Below are positions 1 to 6,391 of a DNA stretch of 7,968 nt, piece after piece. Source of the stretch: an uncultured Rikenellaceae bacterium (lineage in GTDB: Bacteria > Bacteroidota > Bacteroidia > Bacteroidales > Rikenellaceae); contig CAMQVM010000059.1 of NCBI GenBank assembly GCA_947038135.1, forward strand, positions 1-7,968, read 5' to 3'. How positions within the stretch are numbered: the first letter of the stretch is position 1; every line of letters begins with the position of its first letter. The position numbers and the translations under genes are program-made. Below the pieces are notes generated by a model. It saw nothing but the letters and a program-made list of their open reading frames with translations. It did not search any database and was not told the origin of the DNA.

Positions 1-1
1 C

Positions 2-736
2 TACTCAAACCAACGAGGACGCACACACTACATAAATATCACAATTATGCAGATGCACCCCTATATGGGTTGGCGTTCACTGCTAAGAAATGGGCGTTTA
101 GTAGATCTACCATTTCTATTTAATGATGTGCCTGATAGGTTATCACCATTCGATTTCGACACTTTTAGCAAGAGCAAAGATGAGCTAGAGATAGTTACAA
201 CAAACTGTATTACTGGTGACCCGCACTACAACTCAATTGTAGGAGTTAGTAATGAGCAGCTTTTAAGTGTTGGGCAGGCATCAAGCAGCCTTCCTGTGTT
301 ATGTTCTGCTGTTGATGTAGATGGTATAGCTATGCTTGATGGTGGGTTGTCCGACTCTATACCCTATGATAGAGCTATGTCACGAGGGTATAACACGGTG
401 CTAGTTGTATCTACTCAAAACTTTGGCTTTAGAAAAAGGATTCCAAAAAGATCAATACCATCATTTATACTGCGTAAGTATCCTAAAGTTAGAGAGCTTC
501 TTACCAGCCGTCCAGCACGATATAATGCACAGTTAGAGAGGTTAGAAAAGTTAGAAAACGAGAGTATTAAAACTGATGGTAATAGCACAATAAATGTTTC
601 AGTACTCCGCCCAATTGAACCTATAAAAGTAGGACGCTTTACCTCAAACTTATGCAAGCTGCAAGAGCTTTATGATAGAGGTTATGAGATAGGTGAAAAT
701 TGGTTAAAGGCTAATTGTCACATAGATAACGATTAA
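2..736 (+). CDS. Patatin-like phospholipase family protein (YjjU type), C-terminal part, 5' end outside window
   Basis: This is a lipid acyl hydrolase of the patatin family, which uses a Ser-Asp dyad. The reading frame is open to the left edge (244 codons visible from base 2), so the ATG at 47 is internal and not the start. The oxyanion glycine loop and the GxSxG nucleophile elbow lie upstream, outside the window. The visible part has the patatin signature LDGGLSDSIP; its DGG aspartate (codon at 338-340) is the expected second catalytic residue, and QASSSLP just before it is also typical. The segments GWRSLLRNGRLVD and PFDFDTF match the YjjU-like bacterial branch. The last ~75 residues (RYNAQLERLEKLE...VLRPIEPIKVGRF) resemble the short domain often found at the C-terminus of these proteins (DUF6363 type, from memory). 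Substrate and location are unknown. No clear terminator follows. The family call is firm; activity cannot be judged without the N-terminus. Confidence 0.86.
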   Translation, partial: YSNQRGRTHYINITIMQMHPYMGWRSLLRNGRLVDLPFLFNDVPDRLSPFDFDTFSKSKDELEIVTTNCITGDPHYNSIVGVSNEQLLSVGQASSSLPVLCSAVDVDGIAMLDGGLSDSIPYDRAMSRGYNTVLVVSTQNFGFRKRIPKRSIPSFILRKYPKVRELLTSRPARYNAQLERLEKLENESIKTDGNSTINVSVLRPIEPIKVGRFTSNLCKLQELYDRGYEIGENWLKANCHIDND

Positions 737-808
737 TAGCATAAGTGTCGTAATTAATCATATAAAGATACTATATATCCATAAATTCACAAAATAGAGA
801 CCCGATTT

Positions 809-839
809 ACTGATTTATAATAAATATTTAATATATTTG
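809..839 (+). promoter_or_regulatory. Candidate Bacteroides-type promoter for the M60 peptidase gene
   Basis: TATATTTG at 832-839 matches the Bacteroidota -7 consensus TAnnTTTG exactly. The -33 region is poor: 19 nt upstream there is only ACTG (809-812), two of four bases of TTTG, so an activator or an alternative sigma factor may help. Transcription would begin near 845, giving a leader of about 120 nt before the ATG at 968. That fits the structured RNA seen in this interval. The -7 match is seen in the sequence; use as a promoter is inferred. Confidence 0.5.
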
Positions 840-854
840 CAGCAAGTAACAGTT

Positions 855-913
855 CGGAAGTTCATTCCGTGCAAGTAGAGTATATTAGTCGAGATTCATC
901 TCGATTAATATAC
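855..913 (+). promoter_or_regulatory. Structured 5' leader with two hairpins upstream of the M60 peptidase gene
   Basis: Two stem-loops lie just downstream of the candidate promoter. Hairpin 1 pairs CGGAA (855-859) with TTCCG (865-869) around a GTTCA loop. Hairpin 2 pairs 880-894 with 899-913: GTATATTA with TAATATAC, one G-T wobble (888/905), then TCGAGA with TCTCGA, giving a 15-bp stem closed by a TTCA loop. Both loops contain TTCA. No T-run follows hairpin 2, so it is not an intrinsic terminator. I do not recognise a known riboswitch class. It could be an mRNA stability or translational control element, or a protein-binding inverted repeat in DNA. The structure is seen; the function is unknown. 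Confidence 0.5.
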
Positions 914-945
914 AGCTTAGCTGATATTCTATGCAGTTAAGATCA

Positions 946-959
946 TATTAATATTAATA
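946..959. repeat. 14-bp AT-only palindrome next to the M60 start codon
   Basis: TATTAATATTAATA reads identically on both strands and ends eight bases before the ATG at 968, in the ribosome-loading region. It could be a weak operator or merely a by-product of the A/T-rich translation initiation region usual in this phylum. Low significance given its composition. Confidence 0.3.
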
Positions 960-967
960 AATCTTTT

Positions 968-3337
968 ATGAAAAAACCAATTCTACTATTATCGCTAGCA
1001 GCTACGATTCTATCGTGCAGCAAAACTGAGGTGCTTGATGCAAATCAGTTTTTAGGAACCAACTCACCTAATGGTGCTCTTATCACCGATGTGATACCTT
1101 CAGACATTCAAATTCCACTGCAAAGTGTACTGTTAACACACGGAAATTCATATGGCAATGAAACAGCCGATAAAACTATGGATAGCAGCTATTCTACTCA
1201 TTATAGCTCAAGCAGAACAGCACTAGGCGACTCTGTAATTTTAGACTACATGATTGAGGGTCTGCCTGCTCGTGTTGATATTGTTAACTTGATTCAACGA
1301 ACCGATCAAAATCCTAATTCCACATTCTCAAAGGGCTCTATATGGTATAAGTCAGAGTCTAACACTGAGTGGCAATTTGCTAAATTAGTAGATGTTGAGG
1401 CTGGGCACAATGGGTCTATAAATGTTAATATTGCTAACCCTACTCAGCTACGTATCTGCTTACGATCACGAGTTGGTCATGCTGTTGCACTAGCAGAGGT
1501 TGAACTGTGGGAGGTGGTAGATAAAGGCGATGTAGATGCTGATTTAGTGTATTTTATAGATGATTCATTTTCGGTCCTAAAGCCTACAACTACGGCGAGT
1601 GATATTCAGAATATATCTAACCCGCTACTGCAACTTATAGCGCAAGATTTATTAGACAAAACCTACGAAAATAGATTCCGTGCAAAAACATACCAATCGC
1701 AGCGCACCCCTAGCCTTGTGTCTAGCGAGCTGAAAATTGGAAGTCAAAGTCTTTATGATAACCCAACTGGTATATTTATAAAAGAGGGACAGAGGCAACA
1801 TATTTTTGTTGGTAAAGGTGCAGGAGCTCCTGTTACTCTTGTGGTTACTGATTTTAGAAACAATGGTGGCACTGAGCGAGTACAATTGGTTGAGGGTCTA
1901 AATAGCTTCACTTCAAGAACCTCGGGTAGTGGCTATATTCAATATTATACCGATGCCAAAACACCACTGCAAGGTGTAAATATACACTTTGCCTATGGTA
2001 ATGAGGTAGGTTTTTGGGATCTTAGAAATGGTGATACAGCCGATGATTTCAATGAGATATTAACAATGGCTGAAACCTGCTATGCTCAGTTAAATCATAC
2101 AAATGGATTTATGACAGTGTTGGGTGATAAAGCACAGCTTTTAAATACTGTATCGGCATTTAGAGCACACTGTACAGATATCAATCGCACAATAGAACTT
2201 CAAGATCAAATTCTCGAAATAGAATATACCATGATGGGGCTAACCGACAATAATGCTGTTCCAGCTAACAGAAAGTTAAGCCGTCGCACTTGGGGTGGTC
2301 TTCCTCATTGGGGTGGTAGCTCAGCCAACTATCCAAATTTAGAGTCAGGAATGCTCAGTGAAAATGGAATTAAAGGGTCGTTATGGATGCTAGGGCATGA
2401 ACTAGGACATGGCAACCAGATAAACCCACACATGAAGATGACAGGATGGGGAGAGACTACAAATAACGTCTATGCTGCATCGGTGCTATACAAGCTAGGA
2501 GATAGAACAAACTTACGTTTAGAGCATGAGCGTATCAACCGCAAGCAGGGCGACACCGAGCCAGCAGTTACAGGAGGTAGGTTTAACGCATATCTAAATG
2601 AAGCGTACATAGTAAATGAACCATACCTAACACATGAAGGACCCGATTATGCAAAAGGATCAATGAATGGTGAGGGGTTGCGAGGAGATCATTTTGTGAA
2701 GTTGATACCTTTATGGCAGATGACTCTATATTTTGAGATTGCAGGCGAGGGTAACGTATGGAGCAAGCCGAACTTTTGGGCACCTATAAACTGGGCGGCG
2801 ATAAATAACGACCAAACTAACCTATCTAACGGTGACAGATATGTTAACTTCATGAAAAGTTGTATCGACTCAGGTAAAACAGATCTATCAGGCTTTTTTG
2901 AGCGCATGGGCCTATTACGAGTTATAGATCGTACAATTGATGATTATGCTGTTGGAAAAGTTGCTATCACTCAAAGTCAGGTAGATGCAGTAAAGGCACA
3001 TGGTGCAAAATATAGCAAACCAGTAGGTTTAATTGATTATATATCGGCAAACTCAGTAGAGGCTTATAAAGGTAAAAAAGGTGTTGAAGGAGCGTTTGGC
3101 GTTGGTGTTACCAATGAGAACAATGGGTCAGGTATTGGTCTTCGTGTGAAGCATAACACTTGGAAAAATGTAACGGTGTTTGAAACCTACCGTGGTGATG
3201 AATTGGTAGATATATCAATGGTGGGCAGTGGCAGTAGCGATAACAGCTCTACATACGTGCGCTATCCTAGTGGCTCAACACGCCTTGAGGCAGTTTCATA
3301 TAATGGTCTACACATTTTGGTTTATGGTGCTCGTTAG
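968..3337 (+). CDS. M60-family (enhancin-like) zinc metallopeptidase, lipoprotein with N-terminal F5/8C/CBM32-like domain
   Basis: This 789-residue protein is a predicted secreted lipoprotein protease. Residues 1-17 form a signal peptide ending in the lipobox ILSC, with Cys17 as the lipidation site. Residues ~45-183 look like a galactose-binding (F5/8 type C, CBM32-like) beta-sandwich, ending in LAEVELWEV. Residues ~215-345 fit the M60 N-terminal region (TGIFIKEGQ, beta-rich). The catalytic site is H477-E478-L-G-H481, with the third zinc ligand E496 fourteen residues on in GWGETTNN, matching the M60 pattern HEXXH-x(8-28)-E. Residues ~690-789 form a beta-rich tail. Characterised relatives such as Bacteroides BT4244 and Pseudomonas IMPa cleave mucin-type O-glycoproteins, so a mucin or glycoprotein substrate is inferred, with the CBM-like domain binding glycans. 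There are no SusC/SusD genes alongside, and the gene seems to be transcribed alone behind a structured leader. The ATG is fixed by the signal peptide. All key residues are present. Confidence 0.92.
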   Translation: MKKPILLLSLAATILSCSKTEVLDANQFLGTNSPNGALITDVIPSDIQIPLQSVLLTHGNSYGNETADKTMDSSYSTHYSSSRTALGDSVILDYMIEGLPARVDIVNLIQRTDQNPNSTFSKGSIWYKSESNTEWQFAKLVDVEAGHNGSINVNIANPTQLRICLRSRVGHAVALAEVELWEVVDKGDVDADLVYFIDDSFSVLKPTTTASDIQNISNPLLQLIAQDLLDKTYENRFRAKTYQSQRTPSLVSSELKIGSQSLYDNPTGIFIKEGQRQHIFVGKGAGAPVTLVVTDFRNNGGTERVQLVEGLNSFTSRTSGSGYIQYYTDAKTPLQGVNIHFAYGNEVGFWDLRNGDTADDFNEILTMAETCYAQLNHTNGFMTVLGDKAQLLNTVSAFRAHCTDINRTIELQDQILEIEYTMMGLTDNNAVPANRKLSRRTWGGLPHWGGSSANYPNLESGMLSENGIKGSLWMLGHELGHGNQINPHMKMTGWGETTNNVYAASVLYKLGDRTNLRLEHERINRKQGDTEPAVTGGRFNAYLNEAYIVNEPYLTHEGPDYAKGSMNGEGLRGDHFVKLIPLWQMTLYFEIAGEGNVWSKPNFWAPINWAAINNDQTNLSNGDRYVNFMKSCIDSGKTDLSGFFERMGLLRVIDRTIDDYAVGKVAITQSQVDAVKAHGAKYSKPVGLIDYISANSVEAYKGKKGVEGAFGVGVTNENNGSGIGLRVKHNTWKNVTVFETYRGDELVDISMVGSGSSDNSSTYVRYPSGSTRLEAVSYNGLHILVYGAR

Positions 3338-3444
3338 CAAGTATAGAATGCACCATTAGAGGTGTTGCAAACTGGAGAGATATACTCTAAGTTAATAAAT
3401 GTAGAGCGTAGCAAAAATTTGCAATTAAAACAATATCTAATTAC

Positions 3445-3494
3445 AAAGAAAACAGTTTTATTATCAATATACCGATAATAAAACTGTTTTCTTT
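3445..3494. terminator. Bidirectional intrinsic terminator between convergent genes
   Basis: A perfect 21-bp inverted repeat (3445-3465 with 3474-3494) surrounds an 8-nt loop, AATATACC. The outer part of each arm is A-rich on the left and T-rich on the right (GTTTTCTTTT), so either strand gives a hairpin running into a U-rich tail. It lies 107 nt past the stop of the M60 gene and 140 nt past the stop of the minus-strand beta-barrel gene, as expected for a shared terminator of two converging transcripts. The rest of 3338-3634 holds no ORF or RNA gene that I can support. Confidence 0.85.
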
Positions 3495-3634
3495 TACAAA
3501 TAGACTTATACAAAGTATACTGAGGTTATTTTAAATAGCAATTTGTATCTACTAAAACATAGTGTTTTGCAATTACCTGCTGATTTTATTCAGTATATCA
3601 CGTATGCTTTAGATTGCATCATCATGGTTTGCAG

Positions 3635-4156
3635 TTAAAATTTTGCTCCAACTGTCACCAGACCCATTATAGTAGACAAGGAGTTGTCATCGTAATATGC
3701 TCTCGCTCCTATCATCCAGTTCTTAGCTATCTCATAGTTATATCCTAAATTTGCACCAAGGGCTACCCCTGTATTTTTAATATTTAAATTAGGAGAATAT
3801 TGACCAGTTTTAGGATGGGTGATTTTGTGGTAACCTATACCCATGCTCGCACCAATATATACTTGATGCTTATTTTTGTTAATTGGAAATAGATAGACAC
3901 TAGGAGTAATTGAAGAGCTAAATATGCTTTGTGCAGTACCTTTATTAGACCCTTGAAATATACTTACATCGACACCATACGCCCAAAGTTTTGTTGGGCT
4001 ATATAAAAAAGTGGTAATATGACCACTACCTTGCATATTGATATCTGTAGTCATGTACCCATGACTACTCATAACAATAAATGACCCCTCTTTTCTCTCT
4101 TGTGCTATTAATGTATTAACAGATAATATCATTAAAATTATTAAATATTTACGCAT
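3635..4156 (-). CDS. Small outer-membrane beta-barrel protein (porin-like, OMP_b-brl type)
   Basis: A 173-residue exported protein with a clear Sec signal peptide (MRKYLIILMILSVNTLIA), probably cleaved after Ala18 before QERKEG. The mature part alternates hydrophobic and polar residues with many Gly, Tyr and Ser, in predicted amphipathic strands such as KHQVYIGASMGIGYH (96-110), GVALGANLGYNYEI (130-143) and NWMIGARAYYDD (146-157). The chain ends in LVTVGAKF, and a terminal phenylalanine is the usual BAM recognition signal. The length suits a barrel of about eight strands, like the small beta-barrel families common in Bacteroidota. No ligand can be inferred. It is probably the last cistron of the minus-strand operon, 16 nt after the small ORF at 4173 and about 160 nt after the DUF389 gene; I see no TAnnTTTG promoter in that gap. 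Barrel class is likely; specific function is unknown. Confidence 0.85.
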   Translation of the reverse strand: MRKYLIILMILSVNTLIAQERKEGSFIVMSSHGYMTTDINMQGSGHITTFLYSPTKLWAYGVDVSIFQGSNKGTAQSIFSSSITPSVYLFPINKNKHQVYIGASMGIGYHKITHPKTGQYSPNLNIKNTGVALGANLGYNYEIAKNWMIGARAYYDDNSLSTIMGLVTVGAKF

Positions 4157-4172
4157 ATCTTAATTATTATTA

Positions 4173-4361
4173 TTAACAAGCAGGAACATGCTGTGACTCG
4201 TCTAAATTATCACTATCAAGCACTTCCCACCCATCTGCTGCTGTCCCTCTTGTCGTGAACTTAAAGTAAAATGAACATCCGCAGCAAAAGTCCTCTTTGT
4301 CGACATAACCCCAATCTAATCTAAATATAAGGCTCGATAATCTGCTCAATGATTTGAACAT
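4173..4361 (-). CDS. Doubtful small ORF, 62 aa, Cys-containing hypothetical protein
   Basis: The frame runs from an ATG at 4361, inside the 3' end of the DUF389 gene (41-nt overlap, different frame), to a TAA at 4173. The part outside the overlap starts near DWGYVDKED and looks more like real protein than noise: a CCGC cluster (Cys26, 27, 29), an aromatic strand-like FYFKF, a charged stretch EVLDSDNLDES and a C-terminal Cys62. It fills the gap between two same-strand genes with 16 nt to the next start, as a cistron would. Against it: no signal peptide, no recognised family, the N-terminal ~14 codons are dictated by the overlapping gene, and there is no ATG, GTG or TTG start within the non-overlapping part. 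It could also be the remnant of a decayed gene. Confidence 0.38.
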   Translation of the reverse strand: MFKSLSRLSSLIFRLDWGYVDKEDFCCGCSFYFKFTTRGTAADGWEVLDSDNLDESQHVPAC

Positions 4362-5703
4362 TTTTAGAGTTGGTGCGTACTTTAAGCCATGAAGTTATTC
4401 GTGTACGTGAGTCATCACTAAGGCTAAACTCAGTATTTGGGCTCTGTAACACACATATCAACATAGAGTCAACCGCTTGTCCTTTAGAGTTGTGTATAGG
4501 CATTTTAGAGAGCGCCATATTAACAACACCTGCCGTTAAGGCCGAAAGCTCTTTACTTATAGCTCGTGAGTCTAAGGTGTCTTTACTATATTGATTAACC
4601 AAGAGGCTAAGCTCTGCAATACGTTTATCTTTTTCATCAAGTAGGCGGCTAGATACATTATATAGCTTCTCGACAGATTGAGTAGTGGCAGCGCTCGACT
4701 CTTGCGTGCCTTGCTCGTTAAGTATAAGCTTTGCATCTTCTAAATTATGCTGCTCTAACTGTCCCTCCAAACTTGTTATAGCGTCATCTGAAAGCTTACT
4801 TCCAAGAAGAAGTACTTCAATACTCTTTTCGTCTTTGCTATACTTAATTTTGTAGTCGACAACTTGTGTGTTAGGAAACTTAAACGATTGAGTGATGAAA
4901 TTTTTACTGTTAGACTCAAAAAGTGTCTCTAAAACGATATTATAGCCTAATATAACACTAGGCACAACAGTAATAGTAATTACAGCATAGATATAGTTAC
5001 GTACTTTACGCTCTAGGGCACTATCAATTTGCTGCTTCTTTTCATAGTTCAAAAACCTAACAACCAAATAAGTAGCAACACTAATAAGCACCGTGTTAAT
5101 AGTGAAAAGATATAGTGCTCCGATACAGTAACTTAGCTGCATGGTAGCAAGACCATAACCCGCAGTACATAGCGGAGGCATAAGTGCCGTAGCAATGGCA
5201 ACCCCTGGAATAACCGTAGAGATACGGTCAGTACGTGTTTGTGCTATTATACCTGCTAAACCTCCAAGAAATGCAATTAACACATCCCATATAGTAGGTG
5301 ATGTACGTGCTAATAGCTCACTTTGAGCGAGAGATAGCGGTGATATCAAGAAATATACAGTTGATGATAACAAGCCAATAACTATCGCAAAAAGAAGATT
5401 ACGAAGTGAACGCTTTAGCAGTTCAAAATCGTAAATACCTAGCGATAAACCAAAACCCATGATTGGTCCCATCAATGGTGAGATAAGCATGGCGCCAATT
5501 ATAACGGGCTGCGAATTGACATTAAGACCTACAGATGCCATTATGATAGCAAAAATCAAAACCCATAATTTCGGTCCACGAAACTCTACACCACGTCTGA
5601 TACTCTCTTCAACCTCTTCTTGCTTCTCATTATCTTCATCTAAGGCGAACCTGCCTTTTAGAAATCTGATAATTCCCTCTTTATAATTTATCTGCTCTTT
5701 CAT
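4321..5703 (-). CDS. DUF389 family integral membrane protein with long C-terminal soluble domain
   Basis: A 460-residue polytopic inner-membrane protein of unknown function. The N-terminal ~42 residues are charged and cytoplasmic-like. Hydrophobic segments follow at about 46-62, 66-90, 102-120, 138-156, 163-184, 190-216 and 236-258. The DUF389 hallmarks are present: GAMLISPLMGPI (70-81) with the SPLMGP core, and PGVAIATALMPPLC (166-179). Residues ~265-460 are soluble, with a beta-rich stretch (VVDYKIKY, SIEVLLLG), a probable coiled coil near 345-385 and a C-terminal alpha/beta part. I chose the ATG at 5703 (MKEQINYKEG), preceded by an A-rich run. The frame extends upstream to a TTG at 5748, but that start is weaker and would enlarge the overlap with rsmI. 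With the ATG the genes overlap by 23 nt, which suggests translational coupling. No transport activity can be assigned. The family call is firm. Confidence 0.93.
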   Translation of the reverse strand: MKEQINYKEGIIRFLKGRFALDEDNEKQEEVEESIRRGVEFRGPKLWVLIFAIIMASVGLNVNSQPVIIGAMLISPLMGPIMGFGLSLGIYDFELLKRSLRNLLFAIVIGLLSSTVYFLISPLSLAQSELLARTSPTIWDVLIAFLGGLAGIIAQTRTDRISTVIPGVAIATALMPPLCTAGYGLATMQLSYCIGALYLFTINTVLISVATYLVVRFLNYEKKQQIDSALERKVRNYIYAVITITVVPSVILGYNIVLETLFESNSKNFITQSFKFPNTQVVDYKIKYSKDEKSIEVLLLGSKLSDDAITSLEGQLEQHNLEDAKLILNEQGTQESSAATTQSVEKLYNVSSRLLDEKDKRIAELSLLVNQYSKDTLDSRAISKELSALTAGVVNMALSKMPIHNSKGQAVDSMLICVLQSPNTEFSLSDDSRTRITSWLKVRTNSKNVQIIEQIIEPYI

Positions 5704-6391
5704 CTTTTTTATTTTTGGTTTTTTGAGCTCCCTCAACAACAAAAACAAACTCTCCTTTTGGAGGTGTTGCAGTAAAGTGCTCTATTAATGAGGCTGCATC
5801 GCCCCTTACTGTCTGTTCAAACTTTTTTGATATCTCTCTGCTAACTGATATTTGAGGGTTATGAACAAATATCTCTTGCATCATCTGAAGTGTCTTTACC
5901 ACTCGATGTGGCGACTCATAAAAGATTGTTGTTCTGCTCTCTTGTGCAATGCTCTCTAAGCAGCTCTTTTTACCCTTCTTTTGTGGAATAAACCCTTCAA
6001 AGCAGAATTTATCACAAGGAAAGCCACTATTTACAATTGCTGGAATAAGCGCTGTTGCACCTGGTAGGGTTATAACATCTATACCCTCCTCTACCGCTGC
6101 TCTAACAAGTAAAAAGCCAGGGTCTGATATAGCAGGAGTACCTGCATCTGATATAAGTGCTACGTCCACACCCGATTTTATCCTCTCAATAACTGAAGAG
6201 GTGCTTTGGTGCTCGTTAAATTTATGATACGACCATAAAGGCTTTTTGATGTTTAGGTGTTTCAGTAAAAATCCCGATGTACGAGTGTCTTCACATAAAA
6301 TAAGCCCTACACTCTCAAGGGTTTTCACTGCCCTGATGGTGATATCATCAAGGTTGCCTATTGGCGTAGGAACGATATATAAATTTGCCAT
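5681..6391 (-). CDS. rsmI: 16S rRNA (cytidine(1402)-2'-O)-methyltransferase
   Basis: RsmI transfers a methyl group from S-adenosylmethionine to the ribose 2'-OH of C1402 in the 16S rRNA decoding centre, in the cytoplasm. The 236-residue protein shows the full set of family motifs: PTPIGNL (8-14), CEDTRTS (33-39), SDAGTPAISDPG (81-92), LPGATA (109-114), FEGFIP (131-136), YESPHR (158-163) and SREISKKFEQ (184-193), which place it in the tetrapyrrole methylase fold. It is shorter than E. coli RsmI (about 286 residues) because the C-terminal helix-turn-helix extension is absent; to my knowledge short forms are usual in this phylum. The C-terminus is Lys-rich (KTKNKKDERADKL). Its ATG directly follows the TAG of the upstream acidic gene, and its end overlaps the DUF389 start, so all three are probably co-transcribed and coupled. 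No motif residue is missing. Confidence 0.97.
   Translation of the reverse strand: MANLYIVPTPIGNLDDITIRAVKTLESVGLILCEDTRTSGFLLKHLNIKKPLWSYHKFNEHQSTSSVIERIKSGVDVALISDAGTPAISDPGFLLVRAAVEEGIDVITLPGATALIPAIVNSGFPCDKFCFEGFIPQKKGKKSCLESIAQESRTTIFYESPHRVVKTLQMMQEIFVHNPQISVSREISKKFEQTVRGDAASLIEHFTATPPKGEFVFVVEGAQKTKNKKDERADKL

Noticed and set aside
415..657. Minus-strand ORF opposite the patatin gene
   Set aside because: It is a frame opposite a well-supported family domain, with no promoter, family resemblance or neighbouring cistron.
880..913. Invertible promoter or recombinase site
   Set aside because: The arms are separated by only four bases, so there is no invertible segment, and no recombinase gene is nearby.
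841..935. tRNA or known riboswitch in the M60 leader
   Set aside because: No cloverleaf with acceptor stem or CCA end can be drawn, and no class-specific conserved core is visible.
1652..1885. Minus-strand ORF inside the M60 gene (also 2583-2783 and 2689-2907)
   Set aside because: They lie opposite conserved M60 protein sequence and show no protein-like pattern of their own.
3418..3575. Ten-base direct repeat TTTGCAATTA at 3418-3427 and 3566-3575 flanking the terminator, as an insertion footprint
   Set aside because: It is short and AT-rich, with no element between the copies except the terminator hairpin; chance is sufficient.
3507..3593. Small inverted repeats TATAC/GTATA (3507-3519) and CTGA/TCAG (3580-3593)
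   Set aside because: The stems are only 4-5 bp and AT-rich, are common by chance, and have no associated signal.
4370..4594. Plus-strand ORFs opposite DUF389, rsmI and the acidic gene (4370-4594, 5459-5686, 5949-6227, 6246-6452, 6489-6722)
   Set aside because: All are antisense to firmly coding or co-directional operon genes and lack promoters and family features.
5704..5748. Upstream extension of the DUF389 frame to a start at 5748
   Set aside because: The codon at 5748 is TTG, and using it would extend the overlap with rsmI to 68 nt. The ATG at 5703 has an A-rich upstream region and begins just ahead of the family-like N-terminus.
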